This document shows positions 1-7,477 of a DNA stretch of 64,000 nucleotides, piece by piece. The position numbers and the translations under genes are program-made. Every line of letters starts with the position of its first letter. Position 1 is the stretch's first letter. The stretch is from a virus, in the IMG/VR virus record IMGVR_UViG_3300028388_003908, positions 62,001 through 126,000 of that record. One strand, 5' to 3'. The notes below the pieces were generated by a model, which was given only the letters and a program-made list of their open reading frames with translations, was not told the origin of the DNA and ran no database searches.

Positions 1-1104
1 AACATAAACGATAAGGGAGGTTCGCTCGATACGATCACCGAGCAGATTCCGTTAGAAGAGCAACTCGCCACTCTGCTGACCGTTAAGCCTTTAGACAAGG
101 TGACGCGCAGATCATCATCAGGATACACGAAAACGGGCGCTTATCGTGCTTACATAGGCGCAGATATACAAGACGCGCTCAAAGCCCGTATTGAGGGCGG
201 AATGAGCTTGGTTACAGGCGACCGTGTAGAGATCACGTCCTCGTCTATTACGCTAAGATCAGATAGTGACCCGACAAATCCTACGCTTAATCTAGAGAGC
301 GCAGGGGCGATCTCTCTTGTGAGCAGAGGTTATGTAAATAAAGGGGACGCTGACACAGGTGGAGATCTCGATCCTCTAAATAAAGTAGGCGCGCTGATCG
401 ACACCTATGGTGCGGTCAAAATGCAATCTTCAACCGGCGTACAGGTGGCTGCCCCTCTGTTTGAGGTGAGCGAGGCGACCGAGGTTTCCGTAAACGCGCT
501 CAATAACATGACGATTGAGAGCGGGGATAATCTCACCCTTACAGCGAAAACGCGCAAGGACACCATCACCGGAAAACAAGAGACCATAATCACTGGTCCT
601 CCCGATTTTAATCCTCTTTATGGGGCGGTAAGAGAGACCACGATTGGCGCAAATCCTGCGACAGGATTCCCTGGCGGTATTGTAGACAAGTACACCTGCG
701 CTTATGGGGATCGTACTGAAACCTATCTAACGACCAGCAACGTCTCCACTACCATCGCCTCGGGTAGTCACAATACCACGGTTGCTGTAGGCGCGATTAA
801 TCACACAGCAGGGGCGACCTCGATCTCTCAAAATCCTGCGGGCATCGCGCTCACTGCAGGTGCAGGGAACATATCTGTGAGCGCGACAGCAGGGACGATC
901 AATATCTCGTCAACAGCAAGCGCTAGTATCAGATCATTAGGGGCGACAAGCGTTAGCGGTACAAGCGTTGTTTTAGGGGCACCGGGGGCTGGGAGCGGGT
1001 GGATTATGTGCGCTACAGACAGAGACCCAACGACAGGCAGAACCTTCTTAGAATCGGGGTTAATGCTCCCGAGAGGACAATCACTCGCGCCCTCGATTGT
1101 CTGA
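1..1104 (+). CDS. Baseplate puncturing spike / beta-helix protein, 5'-truncated by window edge
   Basis: The frame is open from base 1, so the true start lies outside the window. About 367 codons are visible. The C-terminal 200 residues are rich in short alternating V/T/S/I/G repeats (for example NISVSATAGTINISSTASAS), the pattern of the triple-stranded beta-helix in gp5/VgrG-type membrane-puncturing spikes; the final 30 residues may form a tip. This suggests a baseplate hub or spike component that pierces the host outer membrane during tail contraction. No enzymatic domain is visible in the portion present. It ends just before a strong bidirectional terminator. The spike role is inferred from repeat character, not from a diagnostic motif. 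Confidence 0.6.
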   Translation, partial: NINDKGGSLDTITEQIPLEEQLATLLTVKPLDKVTRRSSSGYTKTGAYRAYIGADIQDALKARIEGGMSLVTGDRVEITSSSITLRSDSDPTNPTLNLESAGAISLVSRGYVNKGDADTGGDLDPLNKVGALIDTYGAVKMQSSTGVQVAAPLFEVSEATEVSVNALNNMTIESGDNLTLTAKTRKDTITGKQETIITGPPDFNPLYGAVRETTIGANPATGFPGGIVDKYTCAYGDRTETYLTTSNVSTTIASGSHNTTVAVGAINHTAGATSISQNPAGIALTAGAGNISVSATAGTINISSTASASIRSLGATSVSGTSVVLGAPGAGSGWIMCATDRDPTTGRTFLESGLMLPRGQSLAPSIV

Positions 1105-1117
1105 GAGAAAGCCAAAA

Positions 1118-1168
1118 AAAAAGACCCCTACTACACGTCATTTTTAAACGTGTAGTAGGGGTCTTTTT
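1118..1168. terminator. Bidirectional intrinsic terminator
   Basis: A perfect 21-bp inverted repeat (1118-1138 with 1148-1168, 9-nt loop) starts with A5 and ends with T5, so it can terminate in both directions. It lies between the spike gene (+) and the convergent small-gene cassette (-). Confidence 0.93.
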
Positions 1169-1172
1169 AGTC

Positions 1173-1352
1173 TTAGTAGGGGCGCATAGACAAGCGCTTG
1201 TTTCTAGCGCTCTCCTCGTCTTTTGAACGCAGAAGATGATAGAGCGCTTGAGCCTCTTGATCGCTCATTTTCTCGATCATCGCCAGCAAGACGCGGCGGT
1301 CAAAAGAGCCGTTTGATTGATGTATTTTCGCTGTTAAATGTCTCTTAATCAT
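1173..1352 (-). CDS. Small hypothetical protein, 59 aa
   Basis: An ATG at 1352 opens a 59-codon frame that starts MIKRHLTAKIHQSNGSFD and ends in TAA a few bases before the shared terminator. The start overlaps the stop of the 48-aa gene upstream (ATGA), so translation is probably coupled. The middle is a charged helix (residues about 18-45) with no Cys and no membrane segment. It is the last gene of a three-gene chain that begins with a lysozyme-like protein. I do not recognise the family. Confidence 0.6.
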   Translation of the reverse strand: MIKRHLTAKIHQSNGSFDRRVLLAMIEKMSDQEAQALYHLLRSKDEESARNKRLSMRPY

Positions 1353-1495
1353 AGCTGTATCTCTATAACGCGCTTAGGCTCGCGCTCTTTTTCGCGTTTT
1401 TTAGGGGGTGGGGGTGGAGGTGGAGGTATGTAGAGACGTGGTCTCTCTTGTTCGCGCTCTTGTTCGCGCTCTCTCTCTCGATCTCGCCACATCAT
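1349..1495 (-). CDS. Small proline-rich, highly charged protein, 48 aa
   Basis: Starts MMWRDREREREQ. Residues about 3-20 are an alternating Arg/Glu segment, followed by eight consecutive prolines (about 24-31) and a second basic stretch. The ATG overlaps the TAA of the upstream lytic-enzyme gene (TAATG), and the TGA overlaps the next start (ATGA). It has no signal peptide, lipobox or membrane segment, so despite sitting behind a lytic enzyme it is not a classical spanin. The polyproline stretch could be a flexible linker between charged arms. Low complexity makes the call uncertain, but both overlaps favour a real gene. Confidence 0.55.
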   Translation of the reverse strand: MMWRDREREREQEREQERPRLYIPPPPPPPPKKREKEREPKRVIEIQL

Positions 1496-2076
1496 TAAAT
1501 GCTCGTAGGGGGCAGACCGCTGTTGGGATCGTCTGATACTCTCACGTCAGTAGACAACAACGCGCTCTTAATAGACGCTTTCGCGCCCGCTAGTGAGATC
1601 GCTTTGAGACGGCTCTTTTGATGACGCTTAGCGTAATCATGCGCCTCTTGATCGCATTTATTGCCCGAGTAGTAGTGACACATCTTGCTGTCAATCACGG
1701 TTGATCTTAGCGTTTTAGCGAAGCGCTTTTGAATATAGCGCAGATTAGCTTTGGCAGCCTTTGTGGCGAACACGAGGTCATTGTTGAGACGAGCGCAAGT
1801 AGCGCCTTTCACATACGACCATTTTGGGATCTGCTGGTAGACGCCACACGCATTGTCGCTTGAGATGGGCTTGAAGCCTTTGTAAGGCAGCCCGAAACGG
1901 CTCTCCTCGTAAGAGAGAGCGATCAGACGCACAGCGGGTACGTCTGTGTCTTGCTCTTGAGCGATTGCAGAGGCGAGCGCTGTGAGATGGGGCATAGCCT
2001 CGTCAATGCGCTCGGGTGTAGCGTTGTCCATGCGAAGCATATTGAGGATAATCATCAAGATAATCTCGGCGGTCAT
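1495..2076 (-). CDS. Lytic transglycosylase-like (SLT fold) protein
   Basis: 193 aa. The SLT/lysozyme-fold signature is visible: catalytic Glu58 in the YEESRF segment, then ACGVYQQIP (about 76-84) in place of the usual GLFQI motif, and a CHYYSGNKC segment (about 132-140) corresponding to the YNsG motif. Such enzymes cleave the glycan strand of peptidoglycan. There is no obvious signal peptide, although the first 14 residues are hydrophobic. The start has a strong SD (AGGAGGG, 4 nt before ATG). It heads a translationally coupled trio (48-aa and 59-aa genes follow). A related protein with the same Cys-Gly-Val-Tyr/Phe-Gln core is at 29324-30055. It could be a tail-borne entry enzyme or an endolysin. 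Confidence 0.7.
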   Translation of the reverse strand: MTAEIILMIILNMLRMDNATPERIDEAMPHLTALASAIAQEQDTDVPAVRLIALSYEESRFGLPYKGFKPISSDNACGVYQQIPKWSYVKGATCARLNNDLVFATKAAKANLRYIQKRFAKTLRSTVIDSKMCHYYSGNKCDQEAHDYAKRHQKSRLKAISLAGAKASIKSALLSTDVRVSDDPNSGLPPTSI

Positions 2077-2207
2077 ACGACCCTCCTTTGTGTTGTTGTG
2101 TATTCCATAAGCGATTGGTAGACTATCCCTCCTAGGTCCAACACGAAAAAAATCTCAAAAAAATCTTTTATAGGGCTCAGATCACATCATCTCAGGGAGG
2201 GTTACTC

Positions 2208-2789
2208 ATGAGACAAGAGCGCGATAATATAAGCTCTCAGAGCAACAATGGAGGTTCTGTGAGCAAGAGATCAGATAGAATAAAGAGTCATGTACCTATA
2301 GAGCGTCTGCTGTCTCAATACGGATATGACGTGAGCGAGCTAGACGCAGAACAGCAGTTTAGATGTGATCTGCATGGAGATGGTTCAGACAACGCCCCTA
2401 GCGCTCGCGTCTATCCTTCAACGAATTCATGGTACTGCTTTGCCTGCGGGCGCGCTCGGGATGTGATCTCTACGGTCATGGAAAAAGAAGGTGTCGAGTA
2501 TAAGAAGGCGTGTCGTCTACTAGAGGAAAAATACGGACTAGAGCCTTGGGTGGAGTATGAGCGCTCATCGCCCCTAGACGAGGAGATCTCGATACAGACA
2601 GAGGCTGACATAAAAGAGATCTGCATAAGGCGATTAGAGCGCGTGACCAAGAGTAGGTCGATCTCATATCAAGACGCTCTCAGATTATGGGAGGCGGTTA
2701 ATCTTGTGAGCAATCAGGAAAATCCTAAGCAGTCGATGTGGGATAAGGTCTATCAGCGCGTCTTAAAAGCGGAAGGCTTAGACAGCTAG
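2208..2789 (+). CDS. DNA primase zinc-finger (CHC2-type) protein
   Basis: 193 aa. Residues Cys53, His56, Cys77 and Cys80 form the CHC2 zinc-finger arrangement (C-x2-H-x20-C-x2-C) of DnaG-type primases, in the context of an IERLLSQYGYDV helix as in primase N-termini. The rest is helical, with no TOPRIM or RNA-polymerase domain. The catalytic TOPRIM half appears to be encoded separately at 30043-30729. In DnaG the finger recognises the template start site. The start has a good SD (GGGAGGG). The C-terminal 80 residues have no recognised domain and may contact the helicase or the other half. Confidence 0.72.
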   Translation: MRQERDNISSQSNNGGSVSKRSDRIKSHVPIERLLSQYGYDVSELDAEQQFRCDLHGDGSDNAPSARVYPSTNSWYCFACGRARDVISTVMEKEGVEYKKACRLLEEKYGLEPWVEYERSSPLDEEISIQTEADIKEICIRRLERVTKSRSISYQDALRLWEAVNLVSNQENPKQSMWDKVYQRVLKAEGLDS

Positions 2790-2845
2790 TATTTCTATCC
2801 TTTGCGTCTCTGTAAAATGCAGATAAATAAGAGCAGAGGTGCATC

Positions 2846-3151
2846 ATGGATGAAACGATTCTACTGGATCTATTTGAGAATCTACTGAGACAGATTGCGG
2901 GTAGCGCTGTGGGGGACGAGGAACACATCGCGCTTTGGATGAACATAGGTAAGAAGCTAGGGGTGCATTTATATCTGCCCGAGATGAAAGCTGTTGCGAT
3001 AACAGACGAGGACACGGGAGAACGTCATGTTGTGGCTTTTATCGCCACAATAAACGAGGAGATTACCGAGTATGTCACCTCAGAAAACGTGTTTGATTCG
3101 GAGATAGTGTCGCGCTGTCTTGAGCTTAAAAAGCAGGAGCAATCTCATTGA
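2846..3151 (+). CDS. Hypothetical protein, 101 aa
   Basis: Starts MDETILLDLFENLLRQIAG, an amphipathic helix, followed by a mixed alpha/beta region with alternating charge. No motif recognised. SD AGAGG precedes the ATG. Its stop overlaps the TTG start of the next gene (TTGA), so the pair is probably one translational unit downstream of the primase finger. Confidence 0.6.
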   Translation: MDETILLDLFENLLRQIAGSAVGDEEHIALWMNIGKKLGVHLYLPEMKAVAITDEDTGERHVVAFIATINEEITEYVTSENVFDSEIVSRCLELKKQEQSH

Positions 3152-3582
3152 TCTACACAAGACATGACATGGTTTTTATGTCTTTTAGCGTAGAGGGTTG
3201 GGGTGATTTTAAGATCGCTAAAATCTTACCTAAAGATGGTAATCCTTGGGGCGCATACGCTGTACTACCTATCGAACATCCTTGGAGGTCTTTGATCTCT
3301 GAGGTCTCTGAGGAGAGCGTAGATCTCGCTCTGTCGGGTCACCCCAAGCCTCTACTAGAAGCAGGTATAAGATCAGCGAGCGCGTGTCTGCGTCTAGCGG
3401 GACTAGAGGATGATTGCTCAGATAAAGAGCATTGTCTAACCTATAAAAAGAACGTCTGCTCGATACGGTCTAAAAAGATACCTGATTGCTTTTCGTGTGA
3501 AGGATTAAAGGAACAGGAATCTTATCTTGCGAAGGCATGGCTGGAAGGATATTCGATATTGATTTTATCGGGCGCTACCTAA
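3148..3582 (+). CDS. Hypothetical Cys-rich protein, TTG start, 144 aa
   Basis: The chosen start is TTG at 3148, with AGGAG 8 nt upstream and a TTGA overlap with the preceding stop; an ATG at 3169 is the alternative but lacks a good SD. The C-terminal half contains six cysteines (positions about 79-118, with CSDKEHC and CFSC spacings), which suggests a metal-binding or disulfide-bonded module. No family recognised. Confidence 0.55.
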   Translation: MIYTRHDMVFMSFSVEGWGDFKIAKILPKDGNPWGAYAVLPIEHPWRSLISEVSEESVDLALSGHPKPLLEAGIRSASACLRLAGLEDDCSDKEHCLTYKKNVCSIRSKKIPDCFSCEGLKEQESYLAKAWLEGYSILILSGAT

Positions 3583-3606
3583 CAGACACATTAGAAAGGA
3601 TTTACG

Positions 3607-3763
3607 ATGAATCGTACCGCTAATCTACTAAAGGCCGCCAACATCTAATTATAGCAAAGACAAGGTCGAACTTGTGTCGTATTTGGAGGGGCAAATCAGG
3701 GATATCTCAGCTAAGATCTCCTCTGAGGAGACACGTCTCCGTAGCGCTGTGTACGCTATCTAA
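3607..3763 (+). pseudogene. Small ORF interrupted by a one-base frameshift (about 51 codons)
   Basis: An ATG at 3607, preceded by AAAGGA, encodes MNRTANLLKAANI and then meets TAA at 3646. Skipping the single T at 3646 continues an open, protein-like frame (NYSKDKVELVSYLEGQIRD...) to TAA at 3761. The N-terminus resembles the MRRTASE-type starts of other small genes here. Its 3' end overlaps the PhoH C-terminus on the other strand by 57 bases. It could be a recent frameshift mutation, an assembly error, or a +1 recoding site; the first is simplest. Confidence 0.4.
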
Positions 3764-4519
3764 AAAAGCATCGCTCCAAGCTAAGGTATATAAGCCTGTC
3801 TCATGTCTAGGTGTGTCCGTGTCAACCTGATTCGGATCCCCTAGCACGATACACTGGCTGTCTTCTGCCACTCTTGAGATGAGAGATAAAAGCTCATGCG
3901 GTGTGGTGTTCTGAGCCTCATCTATGATGACGATAGAATCGTTGAACTCGATACCTCGCACTAGCTCTAAAGGCATGAACGAGAGCTTGCCTTCCTCCTC
4001 TAGCTGAAAAAGCTGGTGCTCAAAGCTCGTACCGAATATCCTCTTGAGCACTACGAGATAAGAGGCGATGTAGCCTTCTAGCTTCTCCCTATGATCACCA
4101 GGGACGGCTGCGATAGCGTTTGATTTACGACCAACAAAGACGGTAGGCTTTACAAGCACAACCTTCTTCTCTTGTCGGAAAAGCTGTGTGAGCGCGTAAG
4201 CGAGCGCGATGGTGGTCTTGCCTGTACCTGCTTCTCCTAGACCGACAACAAGAGGAAAATTCTTGAGCGCGTAGAAAAAGCAAGATTGCTCCGCGTCTCT
4301 AGGCTTTAGCCCTTGATACTCAAGACCTTTTACGTCTACTCGGGAGATCTTGTCATCTAAGGAAAAGCCTAAAGCGCTCGCGCCCGTCTCAGATTTTAAG
4401 ATGTAAAATCCTTGACCGTCCATCATAGGATCAACAAGACCTTCCTTTTCGATCTGCCCCTTCTTATGTAAGACGTTTACGCGCTCGGTTGTGGTATCTA
4501 ACACCTGTATCTCAAGCAT
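3707..4519 (-). CDS. phoH: PhoH-like P-loop ATPase
   Basis: 270 aa. Walker A is GEAGTGKT at residues 95-102, and Walker B is IVIIDEAQ at 196-203, followed by the NTTPHEL sensor-like stretch and a GDPNQVD motif typical of PhoH/SF1-like ATPases. PhoH proteins are common in large phages and are thought to act on RNA or in phosphate stress; the phage function is not established. The ATG is preceded by an 11-bp hairpin that holds the SD (see 4525-4555). The last residues (CLLRGDLS) read over a small convergent ORF and look unlike the usual PhoH C-terminus, so the 3' end may have been altered. Confidence 0.88.
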   Translation of the reverse strand: MLEIQVLDTTTERVNVLHKKGQIEKEGLVDPMMDGQGFYILKSETGASALGFSLDDKISRVDVKGLEYQGLKPRDAEQSCFFYALKNFPLVVGLGEAGTGKTTIALAYALTQLFRQEKKVVLVKPTVFVGRKSNAIAAVPGDHREKLEGYIASYLVVLKRIFGTSFEHQLFQLEEEGKLSFMPLELVRGIEFNDSIVIIDEAQNTTPHELLSLISRVAEDSQCIVLGDPNQVDTDTPRHETGLYTLAWSDAFLDSVHSATETCLLRGDLS

Positions 4520-4524
4520 AAAGC

Positions 4525-4555
4525 CCCCTCTGAATGATAGTGCTATTCAGAGGGG
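4525..4555 (-). promoter_or_regulatory. Leader hairpin sequestering the phoH Shine-Dalgarno
   Basis: A perfect 11-bp inverted repeat (4525-4535 with 4545-4555, 9-nt loop) lies 5 nt before the phoH ATG. In the minus-strand RNA the 3' arm ends GAGGGG, which is the SD, so the folded leader would hide the ribosome site. A TATAAT-like hexamer sits just upstream (TCTCTATAATCC). There is no long U-run, so it does not look like a plain terminator. Confidence 0.65.
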
Positions 4556-4574
4556 ATTATAGAGAGACTAGCGC

Positions 4575-5570
4575 TCAGTAAAGATCGTCCTCAAAATCAT
4601 AATCAGGATCGAAACCGAAAGTCTCCTCCTCTAGCTCCTCCAATGGGCTTGAATCAAAGATCCGATCCTCAAAATCATCCTCATCCTCATCCTCTTCCTC
4701 AAAAATATCTTCAAGAGGATCAATGCCCATGTCTGCGTCATACTCCATCTCATAAGGATAGTCTGGCTCGTACTCCTCATAAAATGTCTCGTCATGCAGT
4801 TTGCGCTCGCTGTCGGTCATAAACAGAGGCTCATCATCCTCTAGATCGAATTCTGCAACATCTGCATCGCCTAGATCATCCACGATAAGATCTGAGAGGT
4901 CGCCTTGAAATCTCTCGTCCTCAGGAAGATCAGCCTCAAGCTCCTCGAGGTCGAAGATAGGACCGTAATAAGCGCGTCTGCTTGAGCGCGCCTTCTTGCT
5001 CGCCTTGTCTAAGATCTCCTCTTGCTCCTCCTCAAGAGCTTTCACCTTAGCCTCAAGCTCTTCTAGCTCGTCCTCGTTCTCCTCGTAATCCTCTGACTGC
5101 ATCGCCTTAGCGCGATTCTTCACCACGTCCTTGTTGATCTCGGTTTGACGGTCGAACTCCTCGGCAGCTTCAGGATGTTCTTCCTTCCACTTCTTGAACT
5201 CTTCCTGACCTTTAGGTCCTGAATGAAAGCGAGCATAGCGAGGAATCATCATAGAGAAGATGCCGAGATCGTCAACGTAACCTTGACCGCCTTCGTATGA
5301 ACCCTCGCCCTCGTAATCGTCATCAAGATCAAGATAATCAACATAATCTTGAGCGTTGCCGGGACCGACAAGATCGAGACCTTGATCATATCCCGAGTTA
5401 ACCTGCACGGTGCTGTCTGCCAAGAAATCAACAGCCTCTCTTGAGCCGTAGTCTCTTCTCATTTGTAGAGGTTGGGTCAGAGCGATCTTCTTGCTGGCGA
5501 CCTTAGACGCGAGATCACCCCTTTGATCCTTCTTAAATTCGTTTGCGATCTTACTAAAAATATCAGACAT
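4575..5570 (-). CDS. Acidic virion-associated protein with a capsid-protein-like N-terminus
   Basis: 331 aa, very acidic, with long Glu/Asp runs after residue 55 and a coiled coil at about 160-195 (ELEELEAKVKALEEE). Residues 31-50 (TQPL at 32-35, RRDY at 38-41, FL at 49-50) match residues 31-50 of the major capsid protein at 61420-62298 in sequence and in position. I infer that it is directed to, or interacts with, the prohead through this shared segment. The remainder has no recognised domain. It could be an internal head, decoration or scaffold protein. It precedes phoH on the same strand. Confidence 0.6.
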   Translation of the reverse strand: MSDIFSKIANEFKKDQRGDLASKVASKKIALTQPLQMRRDYGSREAVDFLADSTVQVNSGYDQGLDLVGPGNAQDYVDYLDLDDDYEGEGSYEGGQGYVDDLGIFSMMIPRYARFHSGPKGQEEFKKWKEEHPEAAEEFDRQTEINKDVVKNRAKAMQSEDYEENEDELEELEAKVKALEEEQEEILDKASKKARSSRRAYYGPIFDLEELEADLPEDERFQGDLSDLIVDDLGDADVAEFDLEDDEPLFMTDSERKLHDETFYEEYEPDYPYEMEYDADMGIDPLEDIFEEEDEDEDDFEDRIFDSSPLEELEEETFGFDPDYDFEDDLY

Positions 5571-5664
5571 AAAACACCTCTGCGGATTGCGGGTTAGGTT
5601 TTATATCTCTCATATATAAAGCGTTTATCACGTCTCTATGAAAATGATTAAGAGAGGAGATCTT

Positions 5665-6618
5665 ATGCGTAGAATCGCTAAAGCGGATGTTAATCCGATA
5701 CGTCAAGGTTCTCAGTTTTCATGTGTGAGCGCGTCTACCTGTATGGCGTTAAATGCTGTAGGTGTTCAGTGCTCTGAGGAAGACGTAAACAAGGTGATTG
5801 GCGCAAAGCCCATGCAGGGTGCGCGTTGGGAAGAGGTGCTAGCCTGCGCTCAATACTTTGGTTGTAGAGCAACCTTGACCACCCCTGCGACCTTGACTCA
5901 AGTTAAAGCGTGGACAGATCAAGGGAAGCCTGTACTGATCGCTTGGAATCCGGAAGGACGCGATTGGTCACACGCGAGCTTGATCTTTGACGTGACCGGA
6001 GAGAAAGGGGATTATGTGGTTCACGTTGCCGACCCTAATATCCCCAACCCCGATAAGACGACCCGAGAGGTCTCGGAAGACGAATTCTACTCTAAATGGT
6101 TTGAGAAGTGGCCTAACTATCTAGTGCGTAGACCTGCGCTTATGATCGAGCGCGAGATTGACCCTCAAGGCAGACAGATCATGGCGAGCCTTGATAGGGA
6201 ATCTAGGGTCAAGAGTCATAAGCACAACACCAAAAAGGAAGTTAAGGATTCTTACGAGGAGCAAAAGAAGAACTTTGGAAAAGAATGGGCAAAGTATGAA
6301 GGGGCTATGACACCTGAAGGACTTAATCAAGATCGCATTAATAAGAACTTAGGTAAAAAGCCTTCAGGTGGAGGTTTATCTCCTCTCGATAGTCTCGGTA
6401 AAGGTAAAAGCAAGCCTTCAGGAGGAGGTTTGTCCCCTCTTGATAGTCTCGGTAAAGGTAAAAGCAAGCCTTCGGGTGGGGGTTTGTCCCCTCTTGATAG
6501 ACTCGCTTCAGATGACGAGATATTTGATGATCTAGAAATCTACGCAGACGAGCACATGGCGGACCACAGAATCGCGTCATTAAAGCGCTACGCAATCCGG
6601 AAGATGATGGGTCGCTAA
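5665..6618 (+). CDS. C39-like (papain-fold) cysteine peptidase with repeat linker and scaffold-like tail
   Basis: 317 aa from the ATG at 5665, chosen because AGAGGAG lies 5-6 nt upstream; the upstream ATG at 5638 lacks an SD. The peptidase core is at residues about 1-160: QGSQFSCVSAS with the candidate catalytic Cys near residue 20, a WSHASLIFDV histidine near 111-120, and VADPN supplying the Asp/Asn. Residues about 232-281 are three near-identical 18-aa repeats (KPSGGGLSPLDSLGKGKS). The last 37 residues (DDEIFDDLEIYADEHMAD...) resemble the N-terminus of the scaffold-like protein at 63089-64000. It is likely a virion-assembly or packaged peptidase; the substrate is unknown. Confidence 0.68.
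   Translation: MRRIAKADVNPIRQGSQFSCVSASTCMALNAVGVQCSEEDVNKVIGAKPMQGARWEEVLACAQYFGCRATLTTPATLTQVKAWTDQGKPVLIAWNPEGRDWSHASLIFDVTGEKGDYVVHVADPNIPNPDKTTREVSEDEFYSKWFEKWPNYLVRRPALMIEREIDPQGRQIMASLDRESRVKSHKHNTKKEVKDSYEEQKKNFGKEWAKYEGAMTPEGLNQDRINKNLGKKPSGGGLSPLDSLGKGKSKPSGGGLSPLDSLGKGKSKPSGGGLSPLDRLASDDEIFDDLEIYADEHMADHRIASLKRYAIRKMMGR
6358..6507 (+). repeat. In-gene tandem repeat, 54-bp unit, about 2.8 copies
   Basis: Units at 6358-6411, 6412-6465 and 6466-6507 (partial) encode KPSGGGLSPLDSLGKGKS within the C39-like peptidase gene. They form a flexible Gly/Ser/Lys linker between the peptidase core and the acidic tail. Near-identity at the DNA level suggests recent expansion. Confidence 0.9.
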
Positions 6619-6914
6619 GATTTCCACCAATCGTCAAAGGCGCCCCATTCTATCTGCTCGTAAAAGCTCTCAGGTATCGAGCCTACGCAATCAACAGAGA
6701 ACCACTCTCCTTTGAGTCTCCAATCTCTAAGCAACTCATGTAAGTAGGCTTCCTGATCGCCTTTACCTTTAAAGTATGCGATCAGCTTCAATCTCTTAGC
6801 GTTGCCTGTCTGTAGAGATCGAACCCTACGTTTAGGATCTACTGATCTACCGATCTTAATGTGACCTGTACCTTGCTCTTGTATGAAATAGAGATGATCT
6901 CCGTGTCGCGCCAT
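6615..6914 (-). CDS. T5orf172/MUG113-type GIY-YIG nuclease-superfamily protein
   Basis: 99 aa. The YFIQ...IKIGRSVDPKRRVRSLQ stretch (about 9-36), followed by a histidine (HELL) and GEWF near the C-terminus, matches the T5orf172 / Mug113 branch of the GIY-YIG fold. Members are often free-standing and mobile in phages. It is inserted between two plus-strand genes on the opposite strand and overlaps the peptidase stop by 4 nt. Nuclease activity is not proven for this branch. Confidence 0.7.
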   Translation of the reverse strand: MARHGDHLYFIQEQGTGHIKIGRSVDPKRRVRSLQTGNAKRLKLIAYFKGKGDQEAYLHELLRDWRLKGEWFSVDCVGSIPESFYEQIEWGAFDDWWKS

Positions 6915-6970
6915 ATCTGCTTTAACCTCTTTATCGTTAACGCTTATTATTATCTTAAAGAGAGGTCGCT

Positions 6971-7477
6971 ATGTCGAGATACGCAAAAGAAAAATATCCT
7001 TGGGACGAGTGCATTAAGGATCAGCTAGAGCAATATGGAGATCAAGAGGTTGCGGAGAAGGTCTGCGGTAAGATCAAAGCACAATCCCAATCTAAGCCCG
7101 CTTCAAGGATTGCCTCTCGCTATCTTCAATCGTCCCGTATGAAGAGTCTTATGATGGAGATAGACGATTCTGACGAGGCTTGGGACTATCTGCATGATAG
7201 TCCAATAGATCGTAGAACTAAAGCGCTTACTTTTATCCGTGCTCTCAGAAGTAGCGTAAATCTGAACAGAGAGCAGGAGACAGCGGTTGCAATTGCCCTA
7301 GATGCGCTCACATACGTCTCTGGCGGTGCAGAGCCTTCAGACATCATCCCCGACAAAGCCCGTAAGATGATACGTCATCTCGCGTATAGAAATGAGCGCA
7401 AGTTGATGACGAGACTGCCTGCCTTACCTGCTGGCATTGTCTATAAAGACGAGATCCGCAGATTGTTCGGTTCATAA
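6971..7477 (+). CDS. Virion-type hypothetical protein, 168 aa
   Basis: The N-terminal segment (PWDECIKDQLEQYGDQEVAEKV, about residues 10-32) resembles the short Cys-containing helical pair found at the ends of several phage head proteins (W/F-x-x-C...A-x-x-I/V-C-x-x-I). The remainder is helical with an ASRIASRYL segment. It has a good SD (AGAGAGG). It is followed directly by a terminator. A head-associated role is inferred only from this motif. Confidence 0.5.
   Translation: MSRYAKEKYPWDECIKDQLEQYGDQEVAEKVCGKIKAQSQSKPASRIASRYLQSSRMKSLMMEIDDSDEAWDYLHDSPIDRRTKALTFIRALRSSVNLNREQETAVAIALDALTYVSGGAEPSDIIPDKARKMIRHLAYRNERKLMTRLPALPAGIVYKDEIRRLFGS

Noticed and set aside
999-1226. 75-aa plus ORF crossing the terminator
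   Set aside because: Overlaps the spike gene out of frame and runs through a 21-bp terminator stem.
2090-2200. Short leader peptide (about 11 codons) before the SLT gene
   Set aside because: It ends at the SLT start (ATGA), but its own SD is too far upstream and composition gives no support.
2411-3015. Minus-strand ORFs opposite the primase finger and the 101-aa gene
   Set aside because: Shadows of plus-strand genes that have good SDs; Ser/Arg-rich products.
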